Assembly: GCA_027067055.1 (NCBI GenBank)
Contig: JAMOMK010000101.1
Coordinates: 18,340 to 82,339, forward strand
Source of the DNA: Lysobacterales bacterium
Lineage (GTDB): Bacteria; Pseudomonadota; Gammaproteobacteria; Xanthomonadales; Marinicellaceae
Reading direction: 5' to 3'
Length of the DNA: 64,000 nucleotides
Part shown: one piece after another, positions 1-9,659 of the stretch
Position numbering within the stretch: position 1 is the stretch's first letter
Layout: each line of letters starts with the position of its first letter
Position numbers and translations under genes: made by a program
Notes under the pieces: model-generated
Database searches by the model: none
Told to the model about the DNA's origin: nothing
The model's input: the letters and a program-made list of their open reading frames with translations, nothing else

Positions 1-296
1 ATTTCTTCTTCGATAATATCGCCTACTTCGAGTTCTGAATCTTCCTTATGAGCCTCTTCCAAGGTGATTTGTTTGTCTTCAAACTCAAAGTCTTCATCGC
101 TAACAACTTCCCAGTGTCTAAAACTTCTGTAGTCGCCAGTTTGGGTATCGATAATGACTTTAACATCCATGTCTTTGCGATATTTTTTTCGTGTTGCAGT
201 AGCTAAAGCAATTTCGATTGCATCATAAATCACTTCTTTACTAACATTCTTTTCGTTAGATAGGGCTTCTGCCACGTATAGAATTTCTTTACTCAT
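1..296 (-). CDS. nusA: Transcription termination/antitermination factor NusA, N-terminal part (runs off the left edge)
   Basis: The first 98 codons of NusA are present; the rest lies outside the window. NusA binds RNA polymerase and controls pausing, Rho-independent termination and antitermination. The visible part begins MSKEILYVAEALSNEKNV and continues as the acidic N-terminal RNA-polymerase-binding domain, with 'YDAIEIALATATRKKYRKD' typical of the family. Its ATG shares one base with the rimP stop codon (TAATG), so the two are translationally coupled. The order initiator tRNA, rimP, nusA is the classic gammaproteobacterial arrangement, which supports the call strongly. Confidence 0.95.
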   Translation of the reverse strand, partial: MSKEILYVAEALSNEKNVSKEVIYDAIEIALATATRKKYRKDMDVKVIIDTQTGDYRSFRHWEVVSDEDFEFEDKQITLEEAHKEDSELEVGDIIEEE

Positions 297-760
297 TATT
301 TGTTAACTCCATTGAGGTCGGGGTTTATCCGTGCTCTCATAATTTTATCAAACTCAATTATTACTTCTTCTTCTTCTGTCTTAATCATGATGTCTTGACC
401 AACAACAGATACAATCTGACCTTTTATTTTTCTGCGACCATCAATCTTTTGATTCAGTTTTATTTTAACATAATTACCTATAAACTTTTCAAATTGTGAG
501 GTGCTAAATAAAATTCGATCCATTCCTGGTGAGGAAACTTCAAGGATATAAGCCATAGTAATGGGTTCTTCAACATCTAGTATACCAGAAACTTCATGAC
601 TTACCGAAGCACAGTCATCAACACTGATTCCATTTTCATGGTCGATATAGACGCGCAATAAAGCATCAACTTTACGTACTTGGTATTCTATACCCCAAAA
701 GGTATAACCCAAATCTTCTATAACTGGCGCTAATAATTCTGTTAATTTATCTTGTTTCAT
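296..760 (-). CDS. rimP: Ribosome maturation factor RimP
   Basis: RimP helps assemble the 30S ribosomal subunit in the cytoplasm. The protein (154 residues, close to the usual 150) shows the family pattern LAPVIEDLGYTFWGIEY near the N-terminus, followed by 'RVYIDHENGISVDDCASVSHEVSGILD' and the 'LEVSSPGMDR' motif. I chose the ATG at 760 (MKQDKL) because GGTGAG lies about 9 bases upstream. An in-frame ATG lies 18 bases further upstream but abuts the preceding terminator. The gene overlaps nusA by one base and lies just downstream of the tRNA terminator. Confidence 0.93.
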   Translation of the reverse strand: MKQDKLTELLAPVIEDLGYTFWGIEYQVRKVDALLRVYIDHENGISVDDCASVSHEVSGILDVEEPITMAYILEVSSPGMDRILFSTSQFEKFIGNYVKIKLNQKIDGRRKIKGQIVSVVGQDIMIKTEEEEVIIEFDKIMRARINPDLNGVNK

Positions 761-781
761 CTGTTTAAATCTCACCATCAA

Positions 782-807
782 AAAAGGCTCCTAAAGGAGC
801 CTTTTTA
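782..807 (-). terminator. Rho-independent terminator after the initiator tRNA
   Basis: A perfect 12-bp inverted repeat (AAAAAGGCTCCT / AGGAGCCTTTTT, 2-base loop) ends in a T run on the minus strand. It lies between the tRNA gene and rimP. It should end most tRNA transcripts while letting some read into rimP-nusA. Confidence 0.85.
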
Positions 808-842
808 AAAGTAATAACGATTAAAATATTACTGTATTAAAT

Positions 843-919
<77 letters not shown>

Positions 920-1001
920 TCATTAAGTTTGAGGATTCTATCACCAAGTTTCTAAATTGCAACATTTAATTCCTGTAAGTGAGTGAAATTAATGTATTTT
1001 C

Positions 1002-2234
1002 TTATTTTTTTGCCATTGCTGCCACTTTACCAATGGTTAACCCTTGCACAAGTATACTAAAAATCACCACAGCATAGGTTGCCGTTAATAATGGATCACG
1101 CCATTCGCCATGAGGAATTGATAAGGCCAGTGCTACTGATATACCACCTCGTAGTCCGCCCCATGTTAATATTTTTACGGCATGTGGAGAATATGAATTT
1201 TTAAATTTAAGTAAAAATACGGGCAAACCCACACTGATAAATCGTGCAATTAATACCGTTGGGATGATAAGGAGGGCTGCAATTATATAACTTTGTGAAA
1301 TCTGGATGATTAAAAGCTCAACACCGATTAACAAGAACAGCAGGGCATTTAAGACTTCATCAATTAATTCCCAAAAATCATCCAATCGCTTTCTAGTGTT
1401 ATCACTCATGGCTAACTTGCGGCCTTTGTTGCCTATCATTAATCCTGCTACAACAATTGCTATAGGACCAGACAGATGTAGGTGTTGTGCTAAAGAGTAA
1501 CCGCCCATAACCAGTGCTAGAGTAATTAAGACTTCAACTTGATAATCATCCACAGCCTTTAAAAGTAAATAAGCCGTATAACCAATTATGAATCCATAAA
1601 ATGCACCACCAATAGCTTCTTTTGCGAAAAGCAGACCAATATCTTTGATGGACATAGAGCCTGGATTGACTGCCAGCTCCAAGACAACAATGAAGAAAAC
1701 CACAGCGACACCGTCATTAAAAAGTGACTCACCTGTTATTTTTACTTCGATGGATTTTGGTGCGCCAATTTTCTTGAGTATTCCCATCACAGCAATGGGA
1801 TCGGTTGGAGAGATGAGTACACCAAATAAGAGACAATACATGTAGGAAACTTCAATACCCAACCACATAAAAATATAGTAAGCGACAACGGAGACTATAG
1901 CAGCAGAAATGGCAACGCCAATGGTTGCTAATACAGCAATGGTGTCGGCTAGCTCAGCTAATTTATTAATATTAACATGCAAAGCACCGGCAAATAATAA
2001 AAAGCTTAACATGCCATTTAATACGGTTTCGTTAAAGTCTACACTGGCAAAAACATGTTGGATTGATTCGGTTGAATATAACCCAACTTTATTAACCACA
2101 ATTAAAGCGATCGACATAAGTAGACCAATAAGCATTATGCCTATACCGTTAGGAAGTTTTATGGTCTTATAATTAATGAGTGAAAATAATGCTGCCAAGG
2201 TAATTAAAATAGCAACCATATCAAATAATGACAT
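1002..2234 (-). CDS. Cation:proton antiporter, CPA1/NhaP type
   Basis: A 410-residue inner-membrane protein made almost entirely of hydrophobic helices, probably 11 to 13 of them. It has the CPA1 core signatures 'ISPTDPIAV' (about residue 141) and 'GESLFNDGVAVV' (about residue 168). The aspartate pair region of the second motif carries the ion-binding site in NhaP proteins. It probably exchanges Na+ or K+ for H+. There is no long cytoplasmic C-terminal tail (no TrkA-C/RCK domain), so it is a short-form NhaP. It is a single gene between the tRNA and the sensor kinase. The substrate ion cannot be read from the sequence. Confidence 0.85.
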   Translation of the reverse strand: MSLFDMVAILITLAALFSLINYKTIKLPNGIGIMLIGLLMSIALIVVNKVGLYSTESIQHVFASVDFNETVLNGMLSFLLFAGALHVNINKLAELADTIAVLATIGVAISAAIVSVVAYYIFMWLGIEVSYMYCLLFGVLISPTDPIAVMGILKKIGAPKSIEVKITGESLFNDGVAVVFFIVVLELAVNPGSMSIKDIGLLFAKEAIGGAFYGFIIGYTAYLLLKAVDDYQVEVLITLALVMGGYSLAQHLHLSGPIAIVVAGLMIGNKGRKLAMSDNTRKRLDDFWELIDEVLNALLFLLIGVELLIIQISQSYIIAALLIIPTVLIARFISVGLPVFLLKFKNSYSPHAVKILTWGGLRGGISVALALSIPHGEWRDPLLTATYAVVIFSILVQGLTIGKVAAMAKK

Positions 2235-2307
2235 ATTTAATCCAATAAATTAAAAAGTGATGGCTAGGTTAACAAACTCTTAATTTATTTACAACTAGGA
2301 GCTTCTA

Positions 2308-5300
2308 TTAATTATTGCTCTGTTCAAATCCCATTGTCTTGTGAATTATATTTGAGAGAGTTTGTTGACTAAAGGGTTTGGCAACAACATCGGTCATGTG
2401 GTACTTCTGTGCTTTAATCAAAACATCATCAGTTAAGTCTGCAGTAACCATAACTACAGGTATATTTTGGGTATTCTTCCATTGCTGAACTAATTGAAAG
2501 CCATCCATTCCTGGCAGGTGGTAGTCTAAAAACAACATATCATAGTTATTTCTTTGTAACATCGTGAGTCCTTCCTCAGCATTATCCACTACATCCACCA
2601 TGTGGCCCATTTTTTCAAGCATCTCTATACTAACTTGTTGGTTTATGGCACTGTCTTCAATAACTAATAATTTTAAAACTCTTTGGTGTTTTATGATTTT
2701 CATCGGATTGAGGTTTGATTGGTCAACACTAAACTCATCTAAGCATAGTTCTTGCATTTTTTTAAAGGTTAATGGTGGTGGAGAGGTGATAAGAGGAATA
2801 TTTAAAGCTTTCAAATGTTCAGGATAGGCATGCTCATCAAAACTAATCGCTATAATTTTGGTGTTTTGATTTTTTGCTAAAACTAATACTTGATTGAATT
2901 GTCCACCAGCAATAAATTTTTGATCAACAAATACACATTTGGTTTTATTGTTAATCTGATTACTGTAAGAAATGGATAACAAATAACAATACTCAACAAT
3001 ACTTTGTTTTATATGTGACTCTTCTAACAACAGACAAATATTTGATTGGCTTGCTTGCTTATCTTTTAGCAATGCAGTTTTTTTATCAAATTTTAGGGGA
3101 ATGCTGATTGTAAAAGTTGTTCCTGTGTTTATTTTGGAAACAACATCAATAGTACCATTCATTTTTTCTGTTAATTGTTTACAAATTGCCAGTCCTAAAC
3201 CAGTCCCGCCAAATTTTCGAGTGATAGCTGAGTCGGCTTGAACAAATGGTTCAAACAGACTTTGTACTAATTTTTCATCAATGCCAATCCCTGTGTCTTG
3301 CACAGAAATAACAACATTATCAGTCTCTTCCTCGCCACTGATTTTAATAAACACCTCACCCTCTTTAGTGAATTTAAAAGCATTGCTTAATAGGTTAAAT
3401 AAAATCTGTTTTAGTCTGATAACATCACCGATGCGGTTGCGCGGGGTTTTGTGATCGAAAACACAGGAAAACATCAGTTGTTTTTGCCTGCATTGTGAGA
3501 TAAAACTGCTACAGACTTCATCAACAAGCAGTAGTAAATCAAAAGGCAGTTCTTCTAATTCGAGTTTTCCCGCTTCAATTTTCGACAAGTCTAAAATGTC
3601 ATTAATAATATCTAGCAAGTGCTTGCCAGATGTATGAATTGTGTCAGCATAAATTTTTTGTTCTTCGTCGACCTGGGTATCAAGCAACAATTCACTCATA
3701 CCCAGGACACCATTTAATGGCGTTCTGACTTCGTGACTAACACGTGCTAAAAAGTCACTTTTGGCTTTACTGGCAGCATCGGCAAGGTCTTTTTGCGCTT
3801 GTTTCTTGGAAATTTCATGTTCATACAGAATTTTTCTTTTATATAAATACAACAACCATGACAAAATTAAAACAGCGCTTATTGCATATAAAATGTAAGC
3901 CCACAAGGTTTTCCAAGGTGCTGCTTTGACAGTAAATGGAAATTCTGCAATTTCTGACCATTTACCATAATTACTTCGACCTTTGATTTGGAAATTATAA
4001 TGCCCTCCTTTTAAATTTAAAAAAGCAAATTTGTTATCGTTACCAGCATCAATCCATTTGTTGGTCGCTCCTTTTAGTCGGTATTGGTATTCAAAAGTCG
4101 ATGAATCGGTGTATGAAAGCAAAGCCACATCAAAATTTATAGAACCGTAGTTGTAGTCAATTGTTAGGTTGGTTTTTTCCTTTTCTGAAAAGGGGTTATC
4201 ACCTAGAGAGATTTCATCAATTATAATCTGAGGTATTAAAGTGTGTTGCCCGTTGAAATTTGGATTTTGGATTGCAATACCTGCTTCCGTGACAATAATT
4301 AGTGACTGCTTATGCTTTATAATCTTTTTTATTGAGTTAGAAGGTAATCCATTTTCGGTCGTGAATACTTTATATTCAAGTGTATGTATGTTAAGTTCAA
4401 CAAATCCACTATCAACTGTATTCATTAAAAAAGTATCGCCCTGAATTTTTACTATTTGGGTAAATACAACAGTAGGTAAAATGTTTGCGAAATAATTGTC
4501 TTGTTCTATTAACGTTAACGTGTCACTATCCCATTTTAGAAGAAATAAGCCGCCATTTTTTATTATCCATACCTTATCTTTTTCTTGTTCAATAAAAATT
4601 TCGCTTATGTTTTGTTCTTTCGGGATTCTATAAATGGTTTTGAGCGTTTTGTGCTTTGTATTCAGACTTACAATTTTATTACTTGCTAAGAACCATACAC
4701 TTTGATCAAAACCATTTATTATTTTTGCCAACTTATTATCTGTGAGTAGATCTTGACTAATAATATGTGCATTAAGGTCTGTATCATTAATGTAGCCAAT
4801 CTCGCCATCAAATGTACTAAAATATAAGAATTTATTTTCAGAATGTATTAATTGAGTTACGCTATTTAACTCTTGAGTTTTATTCGTCTTTATTTTAGAG
4901 GTTTCTCCTGTAGTTAGATTAACTCTGTGTATTCCTTTTAAAGAAGTCACCCATAAATAGTCATTGTTGTATTGAAGTGTTTTGTCAATATTGACATCTT
5001 TATTTCCTAAATCCAGATGCAATTCTTTTTTAAAATGCAAGTTTTCATTTTCAATAGTAAATAAATCAAGTTTTGATGAAGAATGACTAATCCATAAATT
5101 GTTTTGAAATAAAGTTGCGTTTGTGACAGGGTCTGATTTTGCGTCTTGATCTGAGGAAACAATGAATCTTTCCCAATCATATGGAATTTTAATGAGCCCA
5201 ACACCATCGGTCGCAATCCATATATTTCCATCAAGGTCTTCAATTATTGAGCTAATTGTCCAATCACCTTTTATAAATTCACCATTTTCAAAAAAACTTA

Positions 5301-6246
5301 CTTTAGATAATGAGTTGTTTGAAAACAGCAACAATGATTTGGTTGTTCCAATCCAAATATTCTCCTTAGAGTCAATGGTCAAACGTCTGACAGAAACCCT
5401 GTTTCCTTTATAAAAGTTAGCAATTTGATCTTTTGAAATAAAAGGTTCAAAAGATTGTTTTGCAGCATTAAACTTATAAACACCAGAATACCCTCCCGCG
5501 TAAATTTCCCCACCTTGTGATTCTGTAAAGCCATAAAGTGGGTTTGACATTGGGTCTTCATTTTTTTTTGTAAAGAGAAATTCTTTTGACTCACCCGTAT
5601 TAATATTATATCTGTAAATTTTAGAGTCAATTGTACAAACCCATAAAATATTTTTTGAATCAATAAAAATTTCAAATGTTTTTTTTGACTTTAGCCATGG
5701 GTCTTTATTTTCAGGTGTGTGTTTAATTAAAATTTGTTGGCTTGTCTTCCATTGATAAATTCCAGCGCCAAACAAGGAAATCCATAAGTTATAGTTTTGA
5801 TCATGCGCCATCCCATATAGGTTTTTATTTTGCAAGTCAAATAAGGGTGAGATTTTGTTTTTTATACTATTAAATGTAAAGGTGGTTTTGTTAATTGATG
5901 AAATACCAACGTCAAATACCGAAAGCCATAATTTATTTTTAGGGATATTCATCATGAAATCAATATCATTGGACGGAATTGAGTTGTTGTTAGATTTATC
6001 TGGTACAAAGTGTTTAAAGTTTTTTGAATCAAAACGACTTAAGCCCTTGTCTGTAGCAATCCATAGAAACCCTTTTTCATCTTGAATCACATCTTTAACG
6101 GTATCACTTAACAAGCCAGTTTCTTTTTTATAAGATTTAACAGGAATAACTTTTTGATTAAGAGGAGTTGAACTAGCATAACTAGAGAATATAGTACAAA
6201 GTAATAAAACTAAAAGATGAATGTATTGAGGCAAATGCTTAACCAA
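2308..6246 (-). CDS. Hybrid sensor histidine kinase with beta-propeller sensor (Reg_prop / Y_Y_Y type)
   Basis: A 1312-residue membrane sensor. In order: a signal peptide (1-25); a long periplasmic region with repeated propeller blades of the type 'DEKGFLWIATDKGLSRFD' and 'DSKENIWIGTT' (about 40-690); a Y_Y_Y domain (about 695-772); one transmembrane helix (about 784-803); a short coiled coil; a HisKA domain with phosphorylatable His838 in 'SHEVRTPLNG'; a HATPase domain with 'DTGIGI' and 'GGTGLGLAI'; a degenerate stretch; and a C-terminal receiver with Asp1241 in 'LFLDYHLPGMDG'. The apparent start is TTG at 6246, chosen because the signal peptide begins there. There is no AraC output domain, unlike many Bacteroidetes relatives, and no response regulator or transport gene next to it, so its partner is unknown. 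Confidence 0.85.
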   Translation of the reverse strand: MVKHLPQYIHLLVLLLCTIFSSYASSTPLNQKVIPVKSYKKETGLLSDTVKDVIQDEKGFLWIATDKGLSRFDSKNFKHFVPDKSNNNSIPSNDIDFMMNIPKNKLWLSVFDVGISSINKTTFTFNSIKNKISPLFDLQNKNLYGMAHDQNYNLWISLFGAGIYQWKTSQQILIKHTPENKDPWLKSKKTFEIFIDSKNILWVCTIDSKIYRYNINTGESKEFLFTKKNEDPMSNPLYGFTESQGGEIYAGGYSGVYKFNAAKQSFEPFISKDQIANFYKGNRVSVRRLTIDSKENIWIGTTKSLLLFSNNSLSKVSFFENGEFIKGDWTISSIIEDLDGNIWIATDGVGLIKIPYDWERFIVSSDQDAKSDPVTNATLFQNNLWISHSSSKLDLFTIENENLHFKKELHLDLGNKDVNIDKTLQYNNDYLWVTSLKGIHRVNLTTGETSKIKTNKTQELNSVTQLIHSENKFLYFSTFDGEIGYINDTDLNAHIISQDLLTDNKLAKIINGFDQSVWFLASNKIVSLNTKHKTLKTIYRIPKEQNISEIFIEQEKDKVWIIKNGGLFLLKWDSDTLTLIEQDNYFANILPTVVFTQIVKIQGDTFLMNTVDSGFVELNIHTLEYKVFTTENGLPSNSIKKIIKHKQSLIIVTEAGIAIQNPNFNGQHTLIPQIIIDEISLGDNPFSEKEKTNLTIDYNYGSINFDVALLSYTDSSTFEYQYRLKGATNKWIDAGNDNKFAFLNLKGGHYNFQIKGRSNYGKWSEIAEFPFTVKAAPWKTLWAYILYAISAVLILSWLLYLYKRKILYEHEISKKQAQKDLADAASKAKSDFLARVSHEVRTPLNGVLGMSELLLDTQVDEEQKIYADTIHTSGKHLLDIINDILDLSKIEAGKLELEELPFDLLLLVDEVCSSFISQCRQKQLMFSCVFDHKTPRNRIGDVIRLKQILFNLLSNAFKFTKEGEVFIKISGEEETDNVVISVQDTGIGIDEKLVQSLFEPFVQADSAITRKFGGTGLGLAICKQLTEKMNGTIDVVSKINTGTTFTISIPLKFDKKTALLKDKQASQSNICLLLEESHIKQSIVEYCYLLSISYSNQINNKTKCVFVDQKFIAGGQFNQVLVLAKNQNTKIIAISFDEHAYPEHLKALNIPLITSPPPLTFKKMQELCLDEFSVDQSNLNPMKIIKHQRVLKLLVIEDSAINQQVSIEMLEKMGHMVDVVDNAEEGLTMLQRNNYDMLFLDYHLPGMDGFQLVQQWKNTQNIPVVMVTADLTDDVLIKAQKYHMTDVVAKPFSQQTLSNIIHKTMGFEQSNN

Positions 6247-6420
6247 TATTAACGATGATTAATAGTTTAGCAAGATTAGTAATAAAATAGAACTGTAATT
6301 TATAAATTAGTACATTTGAAATTCAAAAAAGTAAAACTAGAAAGTAAAATTAGGATAGGCACATATTAAAATCTGCAAATTATGCTTTCTTTAGTTAGGT
6401 TTAAATGAGTTTTTAAGTTA

Positions 6421-6448
6421 AAAAACCGCACGAATGTGCGGTTTTTTT
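6421..6448 (-). terminator. Rho-independent terminator after fadE
   Basis: AACCGCAC / GTGCGGTT forms an 8-bp stem with loop GAAT. It is flanked by A5 on the left and T7 on the right, so it can work in both directions. It lies 21 bases past the fadE stop codon. Confidence 0.9.
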
Positions 6449-6468
6449 AGGTTAAGAAAAAAGTTTAT

Positions 6469-8943
6469 TTAAGCGGCTTTTATCTTTGTTATTTTGCCTT
6501 TTTTGGCAAGCTTTGTGCGATCAAAAGCATCAAATTCAAAGTCATCAACATTGATCACATCCATCACTTCAGCGCGAACAATTTTGAGTTTGTCGTGTTC
6601 GTCTTGACTGATAATGTCTTTTGCTAAAGCTTGAACAAGACTTTCATCAGGGTTGATGGCGGAAATTTCGCCTGCTTTTAAAGCTTTAAGGATTCGACGT
6701 TCTAATGGCTCTGTTTCGATGACTTTCTTCAGAGTTTCATTCATTTGTGCCACGATGTTTGAGTCTGTGACTTCTTTGTCAATACCGTCAGTTAATCGAG
6801 CGCGTGTTTCATTTGGGTTTAAAATTAAACTTGCTGCCTTATGACCCAATCTATCGCCTGCTGGTAATTCATGGTTGCCAAAGGGTAAGACCAACCTTCT
6901 TAAGATGAATCCAACCACTTTACTTGGGTAATTGTAGGTTAACATTTTTAAAGCTTGTTCAATTTTGTAAAAGTGTTGATGCAATGACCAAGCAACCAAG
7001 GCTTGATCGGCTTTTTGTGAACCTTGGTCACGGTAACGTTTGAGTACTGCTGATGCCATGTATAAATGACTTAAAACATCACCTAAACGAGCCGATGTCT
7101 TTTCTTTTTTCTTTAGAGCGCCGCCAAGTGTTAACATGGAAACATCGGCAGCTAATCCAAAAGCAGCACTGTAACGTGTGATACGTGCGTAAAACTTTTT
7201 ACTAAAATTATCTGATGGTGCTTTTTCTAAACGCCACAAGCCTAAGCCCATAAAGAATGAACGAACGGCATTGCTAAAACTGTAACCAATGTGTTTAAAT
7301 AAGATTTCATCAAATTTGACTAAACGCGTATCTGCATCTTCAATATTGGCGGCTTCCATTTCTTTGAGAACATACGGATGACAACGAATTGCGCCCTGTC
7401 CAAAGATAATCATGCTACGGGTTAAAATATTTGCCCCTTCAACCGTAATCCAAATCGGCAAGCCCATCCAGGCACGACCGAGGTAATTTTTTGGTCCCAT
7501 GATAATACCTTTACCACCATGAATATCCATCGCATGTGAAATAATAGTGCGAGACATATCTGTTGCGTGCATTTTGGCAATTGCTGATGGCACAGCAGGA
7601 ATTTCCCCTTGATCCACTGCCAGTGCAGTCATTGTAGAGGTTGCTGCCATCGAATAAGTCATGCCAGCGATTTCGCACAAAGCTTCTTCGATGCCTTCAA
7701 ATCGACCAATAGGTATATTAAATTGTTTGCGAATTCGTGCATAAGCTCCTGTGGCAAAAGTGACCATTTTGGCACCGCCTGTTGAACACGAAGGTAAGGA
7801 AATTGAACGCCCAATAGATAAACATTCGACCAGCATTTTCCAGCCTTGTCCAATCATCTTTTCGCCACCAATAATAAAGCTTAATGGGATAAAAACGTCT
7901 TTGCCTATGATTGGTCCATTCATAAACATGACATCAAGTGGGTTATGGCGCCTACCAATTTCCATGCCTTTGGTGTCACGCGGTAATAGAGCTAAGGTTA
8001 TGCCTAACTCGTTAGTATCACCTAATAAACCATCAGGATCTAACATTTGGAAAGCCAAGCCAACAACCGTCGCAACAGGTGCTAAGGTAATATAGCGTTT
8101 GTTGAAGTTTAATAAGATGCCTAATTGTTGTTTGCCTTCAAATTTACGCCTACAAACAACTCCAGTATCAGGAATTGAAGTGGCATCAGAACCCGCAGTA
8201 GGACCTGTCAAACCAAAACAAGGAATATCTTTGCCTGCGGCTAGGCTAGGTAAATAATGGTCCTTTTGTTCTTGTGTTCCGTATAAATGTAATAACTCAC
8301 CAGGTCCTAAAGAGTTAGGGACGGCAACTGTAGCGGCAACAGCGACACTGCGCGATGCTAGTTTTTGCAATACCATGGAATGACCAAGAGCAGAAAAACC
8401 CAAACCACCGTATTTTTTGGAAATTATCATGCCGATAAAACCATTGTCTCGAATAAATTGCCACACTTCTTTTGGCATATCGCCTTTGATGTGATTAATT
8501 TCGTATTCATTAACCATGCTACACAATTCAGCAACAGGCCCATCAATAAAGGCTTGCTCATCCGATGAAAGTTGTGGAGCAGGGATTTCATGAAGTTTCT
8601 TGAAGTTTGGTTTGCCACTAAATAACTCACCATCCCAGCTCACTGTGCCTGATTCAAGCGCAATACGTTCTGTTTCAGAAAGTTTCGGCAATGCTTTTTT
8701 GTAAAAGGTTAAAAAAGGAGCGGTGATGAGTTGTTGCCGAATTGATTTGATATTCAAAATAGCAGCAGCGGCGATAAAAATGAGCCAAATAAGTGACAAT
8801 GATAGCCACCCAAAGTTAAACTTCCATGAAACCAATGCCATGACAATAGCGGTAGCAATTGTCCATGTTTTCAAGTTAGTTTTTAAATAGGAGCAGAAAA
8901 AAGTGACTGCTAAAAATGTGCCGAATAAAATTAAAAAATTCAT
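6469..8943 (-). CDS. fadE: Acyl-CoA dehydrogenase FadE
   Basis: FadE catalyses the first, FAD-dependent step of fatty-acid beta-oxidation (acyl-CoA to trans-2-enoyl-CoA). At 824 residues it matches the long membrane-bound FadE family (E. coli 814). Two hydrophobic segments occupy the first 65 residues. The acyl-CoA dehydrogenase N-terminal and middle domains follow ('CFGLTGPTAGSDATSIPDTG'), then the C-terminal catalytic region and the FadE-specific tail (DUF1974) ending in lysines. I chose ATG 8943 because GGAGAC lies just upstream; an ORF start 54 bases earlier has no such signal. It is transcribed divergently from a TetR gene, and two matching operators sit in the 139-bp gap. Confidence 0.93.
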   Translation of the reverse strand: MNFLILFGTFLAVTFFCSYLKTNLKTWTIATAIVMALVSWKFNFGWLSLSLIWLIFIAAAAILNIKSIRQQLITAPFLTFYKKALPKLSETERIALESGTVSWDGELFSGKPNFKKLHEIPAPQLSSDEQAFIDGPVAELCSMVNEYEINHIKGDMPKEVWQFIRDNGFIGMIISKKYGGLGFSALGHSMVLQKLASRSVAVAATVAVPNSLGPGELLHLYGTQEQKDHYLPSLAAGKDIPCFGLTGPTAGSDATSIPDTGVVCRRKFEGKQQLGILLNFNKRYITLAPVATVVGLAFQMLDPDGLLGDTNELGITLALLPRDTKGMEIGRRHNPLDVMFMNGPIIGKDVFIPLSFIIGGEKMIGQGWKMLVECLSIGRSISLPSCSTGGAKMVTFATGAYARIRKQFNIPIGRFEGIEEALCEIAGMTYSMAATSTMTALAVDQGEIPAVPSAIAKMHATDMSRTIISHAMDIHGGKGIIMGPKNYLGRAWMGLPIWITVEGANILTRSMIIFGQGAIRCHPYVLKEMEAANIEDADTRLVKFDEILFKHIGYSFSNAVRSFFMGLGLWRLEKAPSDNFSKKFYARITRYSAAFGLAADVSMLTLGGALKKKEKTSARLGDVLSHLYMASAVLKRYRDQGSQKADQALVAWSLHQHFYKIEQALKMLTYNYPSKVVGFILRRLVLPFGNHELPAGDRLGHKAASLILNPNETRARLTDGIDKEVTDSNIVAQMNETLKKVIETEPLERRILKALKAGEISAINPDESLVQALAKDIISQDEHDKLKIVRAEVMDVINVDDFEFDAFDRTKLAKKGKITKIKAA

Positions 8944-8964
8944 TTTAAGTCTCCAATAGTAATA

Positions 8965-9020
8965 CCATACGCCACAGTATGGAGTGCTTTTAATCAAAAG
9001 TCAATACGCTTGCGTATGGA
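8965..9020. promoter_or_regulatory. Pair of matching TetR-type operators between fadE and the TetR gene
   Basis: Two copies of ATACGC-N4-GTATGGA occur at 8967-8983 and 9004-9020, 37 bp apart. Copy 1 lies in the inverted repeat CCATAC-N6-GTATGG (8965-8982). Copy 2 contains the perfect inverted repeat ATACGC-TT-GCGTAT (9004-9017). They sit in the divergent gap between fadE (start 8943) and the TetR gene (start 9083), where an autoregulating TetR repressor of fadE would bind. The function is inferred. Confidence 0.7.
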
Positions 9021-9082
9021 TAAGACCAAAAACACCATGTTTTTCTTTCAATCATACCTTATTTAGTGTTAAATACATAACT

Positions 9083-9652
9083 ATGAGTGAAGTTGTCAAA
9101 AAGAAATCATTAACAGCAGAGGACTGGCAAGAAGCAGCCTTGAATGTGATTGCCCATCAAGGCGTTGGTGCGGTGGCTGTTGAGCCATTGGCACGTGAAC
9201 TGGGTGTCACAAAGGGTAGTTTTTATTGGCACTTTAGTAACCGCATGGATTTAGTCAAACAGTCTTTAAAAAAATGGCGTTTAGGCGATAAAAAACTGGT
9301 TGAAGAAACCATACTCACCATCAAGAACCCTAAAAAGAGATTGCTTGCTTGGTTTAAGCTCAGTGCAGAACCCATACAAACTCATCTCATCTATAGCACA
9401 TTGCTAGCCGATAGATCACACACATTAATTTCCAAAATCTTAAAAGAGATTACCTTAGAGCGCTTGGGGCATTTGCAACAATCCTACCGTGAAATGGGTT
9501 TTGATGAGAAATTTGCTAAAGCTCAATCCTTACTAGCCTATTCGGTTTATGTTGGATTTTTACACATGTCAAAAACGCTATATGGATCATTGCCCGATAG
9601 TAAAAAGGCCGAAGAATACGCAAAGTTTGTATCAAAACAATTGTTATCTTAA
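9083..9652 (+). CDS. TetR/AcrR family regulator, probable controller of fadE
   Basis: A 189-residue protein with an N-terminal TetR helix-turn-helix ('ALNVIAHQGVGAVAVEPLARELGVTKGSFYWHFSNRMDLV' spans about residues 16-54) and a helical ligand-binding C-terminus. The ORF is open further upstream, but MSEVVKKKSL at 9083 fits the usual TetR domain position, and an earlier start would run through the operator pair. It is divergent from fadE. By analogy with other fatty-acid regulators the ligand could be an acyl-CoA, but nothing in the sequence proves this. Confidence 0.85.
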   Translation: MSEVVKKKSLTAEDWQEAALNVIAHQGVGAVAVEPLARELGVTKGSFYWHFSNRMDLVKQSLKKWRLGDKKLVEETILTIKNPKKRLLAWFKLSAEPIQTHLIYSTLLADRSHTLISKILKEITLERLGHLQQSYREMGFDEKFAKAQSLLAYSVYVGFLHMSKTLYGSLPDSKKAEEYAKFVSKQLLS

Positions 9653-9659
9653 GAAAGAT

